A stretch of 44,501 bases of DNA from Leyella stercorea (GCF_021531355.1 NZ_JADYTS010000014.1:1-44501), one strand, 5' to 3'. Shown: positions 25,796-33,926, counted from the stretch's first letter. The notes: generated by a model not told the origin, from the sequence alone. Numbers and translations are program-made.

Positions 25796-25854
25796 GGGCT
25801 GCACGTCCTCATACTCACCGCACTCGACGGCAAAGTGATGAAGGCGTGCAGCCC
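25796..25854 (-). terminator. Large structured terminator of the serine palmitoyltransferase gene
   Basis: GGGCTGCACG (25796-25805) and CGTGCAGCCC (25845-25854) pair perfectly. Inside, CCTCAT pairs with ATGAAGG (one bulged A) and CAC with GTG, giving one long hairpin of 59 bases. On the leftward strand it is followed by CGTTTTGTTGTTTTTTG. The interior is larger than a normal terminator loop. Confidence 0.7.
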
Positions 25855-25880
25855 ATTGTATAGCGTATGTAAAATGATTT

Positions 25881-27077
25881 TTACTTTATGATGCCCAGCT
25901 CGGTGAATACGCGCTTGAGAATCTGTACACCACGCTCAACCTGCTCTTCGGTGTGAGTGGCCATAAGGGCAAAACGCACGAGAGTGTCCTGCGGAGCGCA
26001 TGCCGGCGGAATAACCGGATTGATGAACACACCATACTCGAAAGCCTTGGCTGTAGCAAGGAATGTCTTGTCTACGTCGTGTACGTAAAGCGGGATGATA
26101 GGACTCTCGGTCTCGCCGATTTCGAATCCCTCCTCCTTGAAGCGACGCAGAGCGTAACGTGTTACGTTCCACAGCTTCTCGATACGCTCTGGCTCCTTCT
26201 GGATAATGTGCAATGCCTCAAGAGCAGCGGCTGTGGCAGCCGGAGTGTTTGATGCACTGAAGATATATGTGCGGCATGTGTGACGCAGATAGTTGATAGT
26301 GTCCTTGTCGCCAGCGATAAATCCACCGATACTTGCCATTGACTTAGAGAAGGTACCCATGATGAGGTCTACCTCGTCGGTCAGTCCGAAGTGGTCGCAA
26401 ACGCCGCGTCCCTCCTTGCCGAATACGCCGAGACCATGAGCCTCGTCTACCATAATCGAGCAGTTGTACTTATGCTTCAGTTCTACAATCTTAGGCAGAT
26501 TGGCGAGGTCGCCCTCCATAGAGAACACACCGTCGACAACAATCAGTTTGATAGCTTCCTGCGGAAGGTTCTTGAGCACACGCTCGAGGTCTTCCATATC
26601 GTTGTGCTTGTAGTGCAACTGTGTAGCGAACGACAGACGGCGTCCGTCGACGATGCTCGCATGGTCGCGGTCGTCGCAGATGATATAGTCGCCACGACCC
26701 ACTACAACCGCCAATACGCCAGAGTTAACGAAGAAACCTGTCGAGAAACACAAAGTCTCGTCCTTGCCAACATATTCGGCGAGTTCCCTCTCAAGCTGTA
26801 CGTGCAAGTCGAGTGTACCGTTAAGGAAGCGACTGCCGGCACATCCCGAACCATATTTGTCGAGAGCGGCCTTGGCTGCATCGATGATGCGCTGGTCGCC
26901 AGTGAGTCCGGTATATGCATTTGAGCCGAACATAAGCACTTTATGTCCGCCCATCTCTACTTCTGTACCCTGCTTGCTCGTTATCTCACGGAAATAAGGA
27001 TACACGCCTTCTGCCATATACTTCTGTGGAAGACGATAGCTCTTGTACTTTTCCTGTAATTGTCCCATCTTATACAT
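25881..27077 (-). CDS. Serine palmitoyltransferase-type alpha-oxoamine synthase
   Basis: A 398-residue PLP enzyme that condenses an acyl-CoA with an amino acid, most likely serine with palmitoyl-CoA as the first step of Bacteroidota sphingolipid synthesis. Family motifs: YTGLTG, GSGCAGSRFLNGTLDLH, CDDRDHASIVDGRRLS, VDEAHGLGVFGKEGRG (210-225), and the PLP lysine Lys245 in GTFSKSMASIGGF. The soluble bacterial SPT group has this length and no membrane anchor. KBL and BioF relatives are the alternatives; the N-terminus and the YPYFREI segment favour SPT. It diverges from a lipid kinase gene across 200 bp. The start is unusual: a 22-bp tandem duplication covers it, and Met4 at 27068 is an alternative start. 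Confidence 0.87.
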   Translation of the reverse strand: MYKMGQLQEKYKSYRLPQKYMAEGVYPYFREITSKQGTEVEMGGHKVLMFGSNAYTGLTGDQRIIDAAKAALDKYGSGCAGSRFLNGTLDLHVQLERELAEYVGKDETLCFSTGFFVNSGVLAVVVGRGDYIICDDRDHASIVDGRRLSFATQLHYKHNDMEDLERVLKNLPQEAIKLIVVDGVFSMEGDLANLPKIVELKHKYNCSIMVDEAHGLGVFGKEGRGVCDHFGLTDEVDLIMGTFSKSMASIGGFIAGDKDTINYLRHTCRTYIFSASNTPAATAAALEALHIIQKEPERIEKLWNVTRYALRRFKEEGFEIGETESPIIPLYVHDVDKTFLATAKAFEYGVFINPVIPPACAPQDTLVRFALMATHTEEQVERGVQILKRVFTELGIIK

Positions 27078-27109
27078 TAAAAAAGGTATTCTTATACATT
27101 AAAAAAGGT
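27068..27109. repeat. 22-bp-period duplication across the spt start
   Basis: TCTTATACATTAAAAAAGGT occurs at 27068-27087 and again at 27090-27109, separated by AT. Each copy carries, on the leftward strand, a T-rich stretch followed by ATGTATAAGA. The start codon with its upstream region has therefore been copied once. Confidence 0.9.
27070..27099 (-). CDS. Nine-codon leader ORF overlapping the spt start
   Basis: The upstream copy of the duplication opens an ATG at 27099 that reads Met-Tyr-Lys-Asn-Thr-Phe-Phe-Asn-Val-stop. The stop codon (27070-27072) lies inside the first codons of spt (27077). Ribosomes initiating on the upstream copy would end across the real start, which allows re-initiation or translational coupling. 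It may equally be a neutral by-product of the duplication. It is visible in sequence, but expression is unproven. Confidence 0.45.
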   Translation of the reverse strand: MYKNTFFNV

Positions 27110-27141
27110 GTTAAATACCTCCATTTGTTTATTTCAGGCTG

Positions 27142-27149
27142 CAAAGTTA
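27142..27149 (-). promoter_or_regulatory. -7 box of the spt gene
   Basis: Leftward TAACTTTG matches TAnnTTTG, with no -33 box at 19-20 bp (the spacer is T-rich). Predicted start near 27135, leader about 58 bases including both copies of the 22-bp duplication. Confidence 0.5.
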
Positions 27150-27242
27150 CAAAAAAGAACCTAAAAAAGGGTGCTTTTCTCAAGAAATGTGCTATTTTTA
27201 GATTTTTAATTGTCGAAATCCGTGCAAGAAACCAAAAATTAT

Positions 27243-27250
27243 TAATTTTG
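27243..27250 (+). promoter_or_regulatory. -7 box of the lipid kinase - trmN6 - regulator unit
   Basis: TAATTTTG matches TAnnTTTG. No -33 box at the expected distance. Leader about 21 bases to the ATG at 27278. Confidence 0.45.
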
Positions 27251-27277
27251 TAACAATAATTAATCTCAACAACACGT

Positions 27278-28306
27278 ATGAAGAAAAAAGCCGTTTTCGT
27301 AATAAACCTTATATCCGGCACATCAGACAAGGCTGCCATACCAGGGCTTATTGACCAATATCTCGACAAAACAAAGTTCGAATACGAGATTGCCATAACC
27401 CAATATGCAGGACACGCCTCAGAGATTGCAACCAAGGCAAAGGACGACGGCGTTGACGTTGTTGTAGCCGTAGGAGGCGACGGAACAGTCAATGAGGTGG
27501 CACGCGCTATTGTACACTCCAACACCGCCTTGGGCATAATACCATGCGGTTCGGGCAACGGACTGGCACGCCATCTGCTCTTGCCGCTCAATGTACGCAA
27601 GGCCATCGACGTAATAAACAGAAACGAAGTGCGCCAGCTCGACTACGGTATCATCAACGACTATCCCTTCTTCTGCACATGCGGTATGGGATTTGACGCC
27701 TTCGTAAGCATGAAGTTTGCCGAGGCGGGCAAGCGCGGACCTATCACTTATGTAGAGAATGTGCTGCGCGAGGGACTGAAATACAAGCCCGAGACATACA
27801 CCATCGAGGACGATAACGGTACGCTTCAGTACAAGGCGTTCCTTATCTCGTGCGCCAATGCGTCGCAGTATGGCAACAATGCATACATAGCACCGCAAGC
27901 ATCGATGAGCGACGGACTGATGGACGTTATCATAATGGAACCGTTTGACGTGTTCGAAGCTCCGCAGATAAGCATCGAGATGTTCAGCAAGACACTCGAC
28001 AAGAACTCGAAGATAAAGACGTTCCGCACACGACACCTGCACATTCACCGCGACAAGCCGGGCGTGATACACTACGACGGCGACCCAGTAATGACTGGTG
28101 CCGACATAGACATCGAACTGAAGCCGAAGGGAATAAACATTATCGTGAACACAATGGCCGACCGCAGCGAACGACAGCCCAATGCTCTGCAAAACGCTGC
28201 CGCCGAATTGTTTAACGAAATAAACGAAATACGTGACGGCATAGCCCAAAGCCGACGCAAGTTTCAACAATGGAGCAAGGCAATACAAAAAAGGCTGAAC
28301 ATTTGA
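27278..28306 (+). CDS. Diacylglycerol/sphingosine kinase-family lipid kinase
   Basis: A 342-residue cytosolic kinase of the DAGK catalytic family (DgkB/YegS/LCB5 type). The ATP site is VVAVGGDGTVNEVA (GGDGT at 66-70), followed by IIPCGSGNGLARHL. The C-terminal beta domain includes CGMGFDAFVS and SDGLMDVIIMEPF. The lipid substrate is not readable from sequence. The family phosphorylates diacylglycerol, undecaprenol-like or sphingoid lipids. Facing the serine palmitoyltransferase gene across a shared promoter region, a role in sphingolipid or phospholipid turnover is plausible (inference). The next gene, trmN6, starts 25 bp downstream. Confidence 0.88.
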   Translation: MKKKAVFVINLISGTSDKAAIPGLIDQYLDKTKFEYEIAITQYAGHASEIATKAKDDGVDVVVAVGGDGTVNEVARAIVHSNTALGIIPCGSGNGLARHLLLPLNVRKAIDVINRNEVRQLDYGIINDYPFFCTCGMGFDAFVSMKFAEAGKRGPITYVENVLREGLKYKPETYTIEDDNGTLQYKAFLISCANASQYGNNAYIAPQASMSDGLMDVIIMEPFDVFEAPQISIEMFSKTLDKNSKIKTFRTRHLHIHRDKPGVIHYDGDPVMTGADIDIELKPKGINIIVNTMADRSERQPNALQNAAAELFNEINEIRDGIAQSRRKFQQWSKAIQKRLNI

Positions 28307-28331
28307 AATACGTGTATATTCTGACCCAACA

Positions 28332-29042
28332 ATGAGCAGTAAAGGATTCACATTCAAGCAATTTGACATACAGCACGACAGGTGTGCCATGAAGGTTGGC
28401 ACCGACGGTGTGCTACTCGGTGCATGGGCTAATGGCGGACAGCGTATACTCGACATAGGCACCGGCACTGCTCTGATAGCATTGATGATGGCACAGCGAT
28501 GTGCTGATGCTGCCATCACGGGCGTAGACATCGACCACGATGCTGTGCAGCAGGCACGCGACAACGTGAACCGCACGCCTTTTGCCGACCGAATAGGCAT
28601 TATAGAATCACCCGTACAAAAACTCACCGCCGAAACTCACGGACAATTCGATGCCATCGTGTGCAATCCTCCATTCTTCACCGACTCGCTAAAGAACCCC
28701 AACCAGCAGCGAGCAGTGGCACGACATGCCGACACCCTACCCTACCGCCAACTGTTTCAGACAGTGGCACGGCTGCTTAGCGCCGACGGCGAATTCAGCG
28801 CTGTCATACCAAGCGACTGCCTCAGCGCCTTCAGCGCAGAAGCATATATGGCCAACCTGACAATGTCGAGACGATGCGACATACGCACCACACAACGCAA
28901 ACAGCCCAAACGCTGCCTTGTGGCTTTCCGCCACGCCTCGTGCCAGCACGAGTTCTGCGCCGAAGAACATTGCCTGCAAGAAGCTGACGGCAGCCGATCG
29001 GAATGGTATCAACAGTTGACTTCTGACTTTTACATAAAATAA
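28332..29042 (+). CDS. trmN6: tRNA1(Val) (adenine37-N6)-methyltransferase (TrmN6/YfiC type)
   Basis: A 236-residue class I SAM methyltransferase. The N-terminus GFTFKQFDIQHDRCAMKVGTDGVLLGAW is typical of TrmN6. The SAM site is ILDIGTGTALIAL (39-51), the acidic loop GVDIDHDAV, and the N6-adenine motif NPPF sits at 112-115. In E. coli the product methylates A37 of tRNA-Val. Bacteroidota homologues are shorter than most MTases but share this layout. It lies 25 bp after the lipid kinase and 23 bp before the ATG of the hybrid regulator, so the three genes look like one operon. Confidence 0.88.
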   Translation: MSSKGFTFKQFDIQHDRCAMKVGTDGVLLGAWANGGQRILDIGTGTALIALMMAQRCADAAITGVDIDHDAVQQARDNVNRTPFADRIGIIESPVQKLTAETHGQFDAIVCNPPFFTDSLKNPNQQRAVARHADTLPYRQLFQTVARLLSADGEFSAVIPSDCLSAFSAEAYMANLTMSRRCDIRTTQRKQPKRCLVAFRHASCQHEFCAEEHCLQEADGSRSEWYQQLTSDFYIK

Positions 29043-29065
29043 CCTTTACAACGGGACTTTTGACT

Positions 29066-32000
29066 ATGAGACATATATTAACCTTCCTTATTTGTATAGT
29101 GTGCAGTCTGACGGCACACGCACAAAACATATACTTCAACCACCTGACACCAGCCAACGGACTGTCGCAAATATCGGTAAACAGCGTGTTTGCCGACAAG
29201 GGAGGCACGATATGGATGGCAACACGTATGGGACTTGACTGCTACGACGGCAACTCCATACATGTATATAGCTACGATGCCAACAACCCACACTCTTTAT
29301 TCTGCAACAACGTGCGCCAGGTAGTTGGCGACGGCAATCATACCATTTATCTGTCGTGCTCGGAAGGCGTGGCAAGCCTCGACGTGCACACCCAGCGCTT
29401 CACCACTCTACACCGCAGCGGCAACATGTCGATATGCTACAGCGACGCTCTGTACATGTCGGACAAGAACATAGTATACCGCACCACCGACAAAGGCAAG
29501 ACAAAGAAGCTGTACGCACGCCTACCGGCTTGCGAAACAGTAGCTACGATGACTATGGACAGCCGTAAACGACTGTGGATAGGCACCGTGAGCGGCGGAT
29601 TGTACCTCCTGCAAGGCGGCAAACTGAAGCATGTCATCAACGACGCACACATAACAACCATATACGAGGACTCGCGCCACAACATCTGGGTGGGCAGCTG
29701 GAACAACGGATTGTGGACTATTGCACCCAACGGCAAGACAACCAACATCAAGGCTGGCTCGTGGCTTGTGAGCAACTTTGTACGTACATTCTGCGAAGAC
29801 CTGCAGGGCAACATGTGGATAGGCACCTACCACGGACTGATACGATACAACCCCACCAACGGACAGCACCGTCTGTTCACTGCCGACGGCCAGGTGGGCA
29901 GCCTCACCAACTCAAGTATATGGAGCATCATACGCGACAAGCAGGGCACTCTGTGGATAGGCACCTACTTCGGCGGCGTCAACTATGTCAACCCCGAATA
30001 CGAAATATTCACACGCTATCGTGCATCGACCCGGCAGAAGGGCGCACTCAGCTTCCCCGTAGTGGGATGTATGACCGAGGACGCAAGCGGACGCCTGTGG
30101 ATTAGCACTGAGGGCGGCGGACTGAACATATACGACCGCAAGACCCAAGAGTTCAGACGATTCGGCGGTATTCCTACAGCCAACATCAAGGCACTGCACT
30201 TTGACCGCCGACGCAACACGATGTGGGTAGGCTCGCACCTCGACGGACTCTACCGTGTAGACCTGGCTTCGGGACGCGTAAGCAACTATCGCAACATACG
30301 AAACGACCGCACGTCGCTGCCCGACGACATTGTACGCGACATAATAGAATACAACGGACGCATAATTGTAGCCACACAGAACGGCGTGGCTTCAATCAAT
30401 CCCGACGAGGGCGGCAAACCAAGATTCGCACGCATTCTGCCCAAAGAGCGACTGCTGGCAGTTCCAAGTCTGTGCATCGACCGCCACAACCAGTTGTGGA
30501 TAGCCACCGACGGCGACGGAGTGTTCCGGGTAGACATGCGCACTGGTCGACACACCCACTTCGTACATAAGACTGGCGACACCACCACAATCAGCAACAA
30601 CTACGTATGCCACATCACCAACGACCGCCTGGGACGTGTATGGCTGTCGACAGCAAGTGGCAACATCAATATGTACGACGAGGCTAAAGCCAAGTTTACC
30701 ACCTACGGTGCTGCCGACGGACTCAAGGGCGACGGCGTATATGCCGCCACACCATCATCGCTCGACAAATACAGCATGCTGCTCATCACTAACCACGGCT
30801 TTGCTGTGCTCAACACTCGCAACCGCGAAATACGCAACTACGACTGTGCCGTAGGCATTCCGCTCGAATCAATCAACGAGAAGGGTCTGTACGTGACCCA
30901 CGACGGCAAAGTGCTCATTGGCGGCATCGACGGCATGGTGATGTTCGATGAGCGCGACCTATACAAGACAACGGCTCCATACCGCTTAGGATTCAGCCAG
31001 CTGTACGTCAACGGCAAGGAGATTGAGCCCAACGACGGAACTGACATTCTCCAATACGACCTGCGATACACCAAAGAACTGACCCTGGATCACGACCAGA
31101 CGGTGTTCAGCGTGGAATATTTCACCACCAACTTCGTCAAGGCTAACGACCGTCCGGTAGAGTTCCGCCTCAAAGGACTGTCAAACCAGTGGATTCCTGC
31201 ACGCCAAAAGATACTGTCGTTCAGCGGTCTGCCATCAGGAACATACACCCTCGAACTGAGATGTCCTGACAGCGACATAGCCACAGCAAGCCTCAAGATA
31301 CGCATTCTGCCACCTTGGTACCTGTCATGGTGGGCGTATATTATATATATAATGTGTATCGGTGCTGCCGTTTGGTGGCTCACGCTCGAATACCGCGACC
31401 GCATACGCCTCGCCGAATCGCTCAAGTTTGAGAAACAGCGTGTACGCGACATTGAGGAGCAGAACCAGTCGAAACTGCGCTTCTTCTTTAACGTGTCGCA
31501 CGAGATACGCACTCCGCTCACGGTGATAATCAGCCTGGCTGACTCGCTGATAAAGGAAATGAAGTGCACGGGCGACACACGTAACAAGCTGACGGGCATA
31601 TACCGCAACTGCAACCAGCTGCGCAGCCTCATCTCCGAATTGCTCGACTTCCGTAAGCAGGAGCAGGGTCACACCCACATACACGCACGCCACGCCGACA
31701 TGTCGGCCCTGCTGCGCAACACTGCCACGCTCTTCACCGAGTATACATTGGGCAAAGACATCACCCTACAGATTGACGTGCCCGACCAACTGCCTATGTG
31801 GTTCGACCCGAAACAGATGCAGAAGGTGGTGAGCAATCTCGTATCCAACGCCATCAAGCACACTCCGCAGGGCGGTATGGTGACTATAGCAGCGCAAACC
31901 GACGATACTAAGGCTGTGATAACAGTTAGCGACAACGGTTCGGGCATTGCCAAGGAGGATCTGCCGCATCTGTTCAGCCGATTCTATCAGGCTCGCAACA

Positions 32001-33064
32001 TCGAAACTGTAGCCGATATAGGCACCGGCATAGGACTCAACCTCACAAAGGGTATTGTCGACATGCACCATGGCACTATCGAGGTGGCATCGGAGCAGGG
32101 CAAGGGCACCAAGTTCACCATAACGCTGCCAACCCAGCGCGATGCCTTCGCACCCGAAGAGACTACCGACGAACCGGTGCGCACCGACAGCATCAAGCAA
32201 CTGACACCTGCCACCGACCACGCTGCAACGGGCCATGACACATCCGGAGACAATACAAACAACGCCCCTGAGGGACACGACGAGCGTCCGATAATACTCA
32301 TCGTTGAGGACAACGACGACATACGTCAGCTGCTCTCTACGCTCTTCGCCCCACTCTACCGCACACGTACGGCTGTAGACGGAGCCGAAGCTCTGGAGAT
32401 GATAGGCGATGAAATGCCTGACATCATCCTCAGCGACGTGATGATGCCTAACGTCGACGGACTGGAATTGTGCAAGACCATAAAGCACGATTTCACCACT
32501 TGTCATATCCCGGTGGTTCTGCTCACGGCACGCACAGCTGTAGAGAAGAAGCTGGAGGGCTTGAAGACGGGTGCAGACGACTACGTTACAAAGCCGTTCA
32601 ACAACGACGTGCTCGTGTCGCGATGCAACAACCTTATCAACATGCGCCGTCTGCTGCAGCGCAAGTTCAGCCAGCATCCGCACCACGAGGCTGACATGCT
32701 CGCCACCAACCCCATGGACAAGGACCTGCTCGACCGTGCCATGGCCATCATCGACCGCTACTACTCAGACTCGGAGTTTAGCGTAGATACATTCGCAAGG
32801 GAAATCGGCATGTCACGCACCGCCTTCTTCAATAAGTGGAAGAACCTTACGGGCGAGACACCAAAGAGTTTTATACTCAATCTGCGACTGCGCAAGGCTG
32901 CCGATATGCTGCGCGAACGTCACGACCTGAGCATTGCCGAAGTAAGCTACGCCAACGGATTCTCGTCGCCACGCTACTTCTGCAAGTGCTTCAAGGACAC
33001 ATATAAGATTCAGCCGTCGGCCTATCGCAATGCCGACAGCCAACAACCGGAAAAACCGGAATAA
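29066..33064 (+). CDS. Hybrid two-component system regulator (HTCS) of the adjacent PUL
   Basis: A 1332-residue one-protein signalling system. I took the ATG at 29066 (MRHILTFLICIVCSLTAHAQ) over an in-frame TTG six bases earlier. Order: signal peptide (1-19), about 14 beta-propeller (Reg_prop) blades with repeated 'LWIG/MWIG' and 'NNG' motifs (about 25-640), a Y_Y_Y domain (about 655-745), a membrane span near 752-772 (WYLSWWAYIIYIMCIG), HisKA with phospho-His812 (FFFNVSHEIRTPL), HATPase with Asn924 (NLVSNAIKH), DNGSGI and GTGIGL, a receiver domain with phospho-Asp1124 (ILSDVMMPNVDG), and an AraC-type HTH at about 1230-1325. It should sense a glycosaminoglycan-derived disaccharide in the periplasm and activate the SusC-GH88 genes. 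The ligand is inferred from the neighbours. It is unusually linked to trmN6 by a 23-bp gap. Confidence 0.94.
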   Translation: MRHILTFLICIVCSLTAHAQNIYFNHLTPANGLSQISVNSVFADKGGTIWMATRMGLDCYDGNSIHVYSYDANNPHSLFCNNVRQVVGDGNHTIYLSCSEGVASLDVHTQRFTTLHRSGNMSICYSDALYMSDKNIVYRTTDKGKTKKLYARLPACETVATMTMDSRKRLWIGTVSGGLYLLQGGKLKHVINDAHITTIYEDSRHNIWVGSWNNGLWTIAPNGKTTNIKAGSWLVSNFVRTFCEDLQGNMWIGTYHGLIRYNPTNGQHRLFTADGQVGSLTNSSIWSIIRDKQGTLWIGTYFGGVNYVNPEYEIFTRYRASTRQKGALSFPVVGCMTEDASGRLWISTEGGGLNIYDRKTQEFRRFGGIPTANIKALHFDRRRNTMWVGSHLDGLYRVDLASGRVSNYRNIRNDRTSLPDDIVRDIIEYNGRIIVATQNGVASINPDEGGKPRFARILPKERLLAVPSLCIDRHNQLWIATDGDGVFRVDMRTGRHTHFVHKTGDTTTISNNYVCHITNDRLGRVWLSTASGNINMYDEAKAKFTTYGAADGLKGDGVYAATPSSLDKYSMLLITNHGFAVLNTRNREIRNYDCAVGIPLESINEKGLYVTHDGKVLIGGIDGMVMFDERDLYKTTAPYRLGFSQLYVNGKEIEPNDGTDILQYDLRYTKELTLDHDQTVFSVEYFTTNFVKANDRPVEFRLKGLSNQWIPARQKILSFSGLPSGTYTLELRCPDSDIATASLKIRILPPWYLSWWAYIIYIMCIGAAVWWLTLEYRDRIRLAESLKFEKQRVRDIEEQNQSKLRFFFNVSHEIRTPLTVIISLADSLIKEMKCTGDTRNKLTGIYRNCNQLRSLISELLDFRKQEQGHTHIHARHADMSALLRNTATLFTEYTLGKDITLQIDVPDQLPMWFDPKQMQKVVSNLVSNAIKHTPQGGMVTIAAQTDDTKAVITVSDNGSGIAKEDLPHLFSRFYQARNIETVADIGTGIGLNLTKGIVDMHHGTIEVASEQGKGTKFTITLPTQRDAFAPEETTDEPVRTDSIKQLTPATDHAATGHDTSGDNTNNAPEGHDERPIILIVEDNDDIRQLLSTLFAPLYRTRTAVDGAEALEMIGDEMPDIILSDVMMPNVDGLELCKTIKHDFTTCHIPVVLLTARTAVEKKLEGLKTGADDYVTKPFNNDVLVSRCNNLINMRRLLQRKFSQHPHHEADMLATNPMDKDLLDRAMAIIDRYYSDSEFSVDTFAREIGMSRTAFFNKWKNLTGETPKSFILNLRLRKAADMLRERHDLSIAEVSYANGFSSPRYFCKCFKDTYKIQPSAYRNADSQQPEKPE

Positions 33065-33070
33065 AAACGA

Positions 33071-33100
33071 GCGTCGGACTAAAACTTGAAATTCCGACGC
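33071..33100 (+). other. Small hairpin after the HTCS gene
   Basis: GCGTCGGA (33071-33078) pairs with TCCGACGC (33093-33100). It starts 7 bases after the stop and lacks a T-run. It may stabilise the transcript 3' end ahead of the stronger terminator that follows. Confidence 0.5.
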
Positions 33101-33112
33101 AAATATAAGACA

Positions 33113-33183
33113 AGTAGTAAAAAAGTGTTACAAATCAAAATCTCATTCTAGAGATTTGCAACACTGTTTTACTGCTTTTTTTA
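33113..33183 (+). terminator. Terminator of the HTCS gene
   Basis: A two-part stem: AGTAGTAAAA with TTTTACTGCT and AGTGTTACAAATC (33124-33136) with GATTTGCAACACT (33153-33165), each with one mismatch. A T7 run follows (33176-33182). Confidence 0.8.
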
Positions 33184-33208
33184 TGCTCATTAAACAGGCT
33201 CATACGTC

Positions 33209-33316
33209 AAATGTAGCCCTTTTGCATAGCAAATGTAGTCCCGTTGCTTTGCAAATGGACTACATTTGCTGTGCAAAAGGACTCCCGTTGGAGTGCAAAA
33301 GGGCTACATTTACAAC
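33209..33316. repeat. 22-bp-period mosaic array with offset palindromes
   Basis: Units begin at 33209, 33231, 33253, 33275 and 33297 (the last partial), exactly 22 bp apart. Each unit splits into two 11-bp words. The first words are AAATGTAGCCC, AAATGTAGTCC, AAATGGACTAC, AAAAGGACTCC, AAAAGGGCTAC. The second words are TTTTGCATAGC, CGTTGCTTTGC, ATTTGCTGTGC, CGTTGGAGTGC, ATTTACAAC. Two perfect inverted repeats overlie this: an 18-bp pair at 33209-33226 / 33294-33311 and a 14-bp pair at 33228-33241 / 33257-33270, with centres 11 bp apart. There are no conserved repeat/unique-spacer units, so it is not CRISPR. Function unknown; possibly a protein-binding array or a mobile palindromic element. Confidence 0.9.
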
Positions 33317-33651
33317 AAAATAGAAACATCGCAGGCTCACTATCACTATATGCATTGGTTCACAACCCACATAAGCCACTGTATATCAAACAAATAAGCA
33401 AAAACGCTCAAAACTCAAGAATTTCGCACCAAGAATTTTCTCGTGCATTCAACTCATAGTATTGAGCGACAAAAAATACAAATATTATATTTCAAGGAGC
33501 TAATACACTCAAGAACGGCATGTAAGAATGGTGGTAGAACACAGAATTTACAACCCATTTCGCAATATTAGCAACTACAAAATCATACACATGGCTACAC
33601 AATAGGCAGTTCTTAAAAATGAAGATTGATTAAAAATATATGCCCAGATTT
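33317..33651. other. AT-rich intergenic stretch without recognisable genes
   Basis: Between the 22-bp array and the distal PUL promoter. I see no open frame with plausible start, length and codon use, no tRNA, and no strong hairpin. It may hold binding sites for the hybrid regulator, but none can be named. Confidence 0.5.
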
Positions 33652-33682
33652 TTTGCTTCTTCTATAACATTTTGTATATTTG
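33652..33682 (+). promoter_or_regulatory. Distal promoter upstream of susC
   Basis: TTTG (33652-33655), 19-bp spacer, TATATTTG (33675-33682), a full consensus match. The predicted start near 33689 would give a leader of about 290 bases before susC, or an independent short transcript. Confidence 0.6.
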
Positions 33683-33807
33683 CATTACGATAAAGCCAAG
33701 AAAAGCAATATCCAAATGCTGCAACGTGAGCACATACATATCCAACGCTAACTTACCTAAAACCTAGAAGTAAAAAAAACAGAAAAAGCAACGGAACACA
33801 GAGTTCA

Positions 33808-33832
33808 ATTTTGTACAATGAGCATACAAAAT
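33808..33832. promoter_or_regulatory. Dyad ATTTTGTA-N9-TACAAAAT in the susC upstream region
   Basis: A perfect 8-bp inverted repeat (33808-33815 and 33825-33832) with 9-bp spacer, about 90 bp upstream of the proximal -7 box. The overlapping palindrome TTGTACAA is at 33811-33818, and TTGTAC recurs at 33861-33866. It is a candidate binding site for the AraC-type output domain of the hybrid regulator (inference). Confidence 0.4.
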
Positions 33833-33918
33833 AATACTAAAAACAAAGCAAAACAATTTGTTGTACCCAAAAAGAACTTATATGTATTATACTAAACCCA
33901 CACGCGACATTATTATAA

Positions 33919-33926
33919 TAAATTTG
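33919..33926 (+). promoter_or_regulatory. Proximal -7 box of the PUL operon
   Basis: TAAATTTG matches TAnnTTTG, with no -33 TTTG upstream, as expected for an activator-dependent promoter. The predicted start near 33933 gives a leader of about 48 bases to susC. Confidence 0.55.

Noticed and set aside
25709..25804. The longer N-terminus of RlmD (32 extra residues)
   Set aside because: The -7 box at 25738-25745 falls inside it, and the family begins near MSRKKK, just ahead of the TRAM domain.
27419..28627. A 402-codon open frame on the - strand
   Set aside because: It is antisense to the lipid kinase and trmN6 start, both with clear motifs. No family features in the product.
31766..32686. A 306-codon open frame on the - strand
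   Set aside because: It is antisense to the kinase and receiver domains of the hybrid regulator.
33209..33316. The 22-bp array as a small CRISPR array
   Set aside because: Units abut with no unique spacers, the words vary combinatorially, and no cas genes are present.
33244..33459. A 71-codon frame over the array and the AT-rich gap
   Set aside because: It opens inside the repeat array, has no ribosome site and no protein-like composition.
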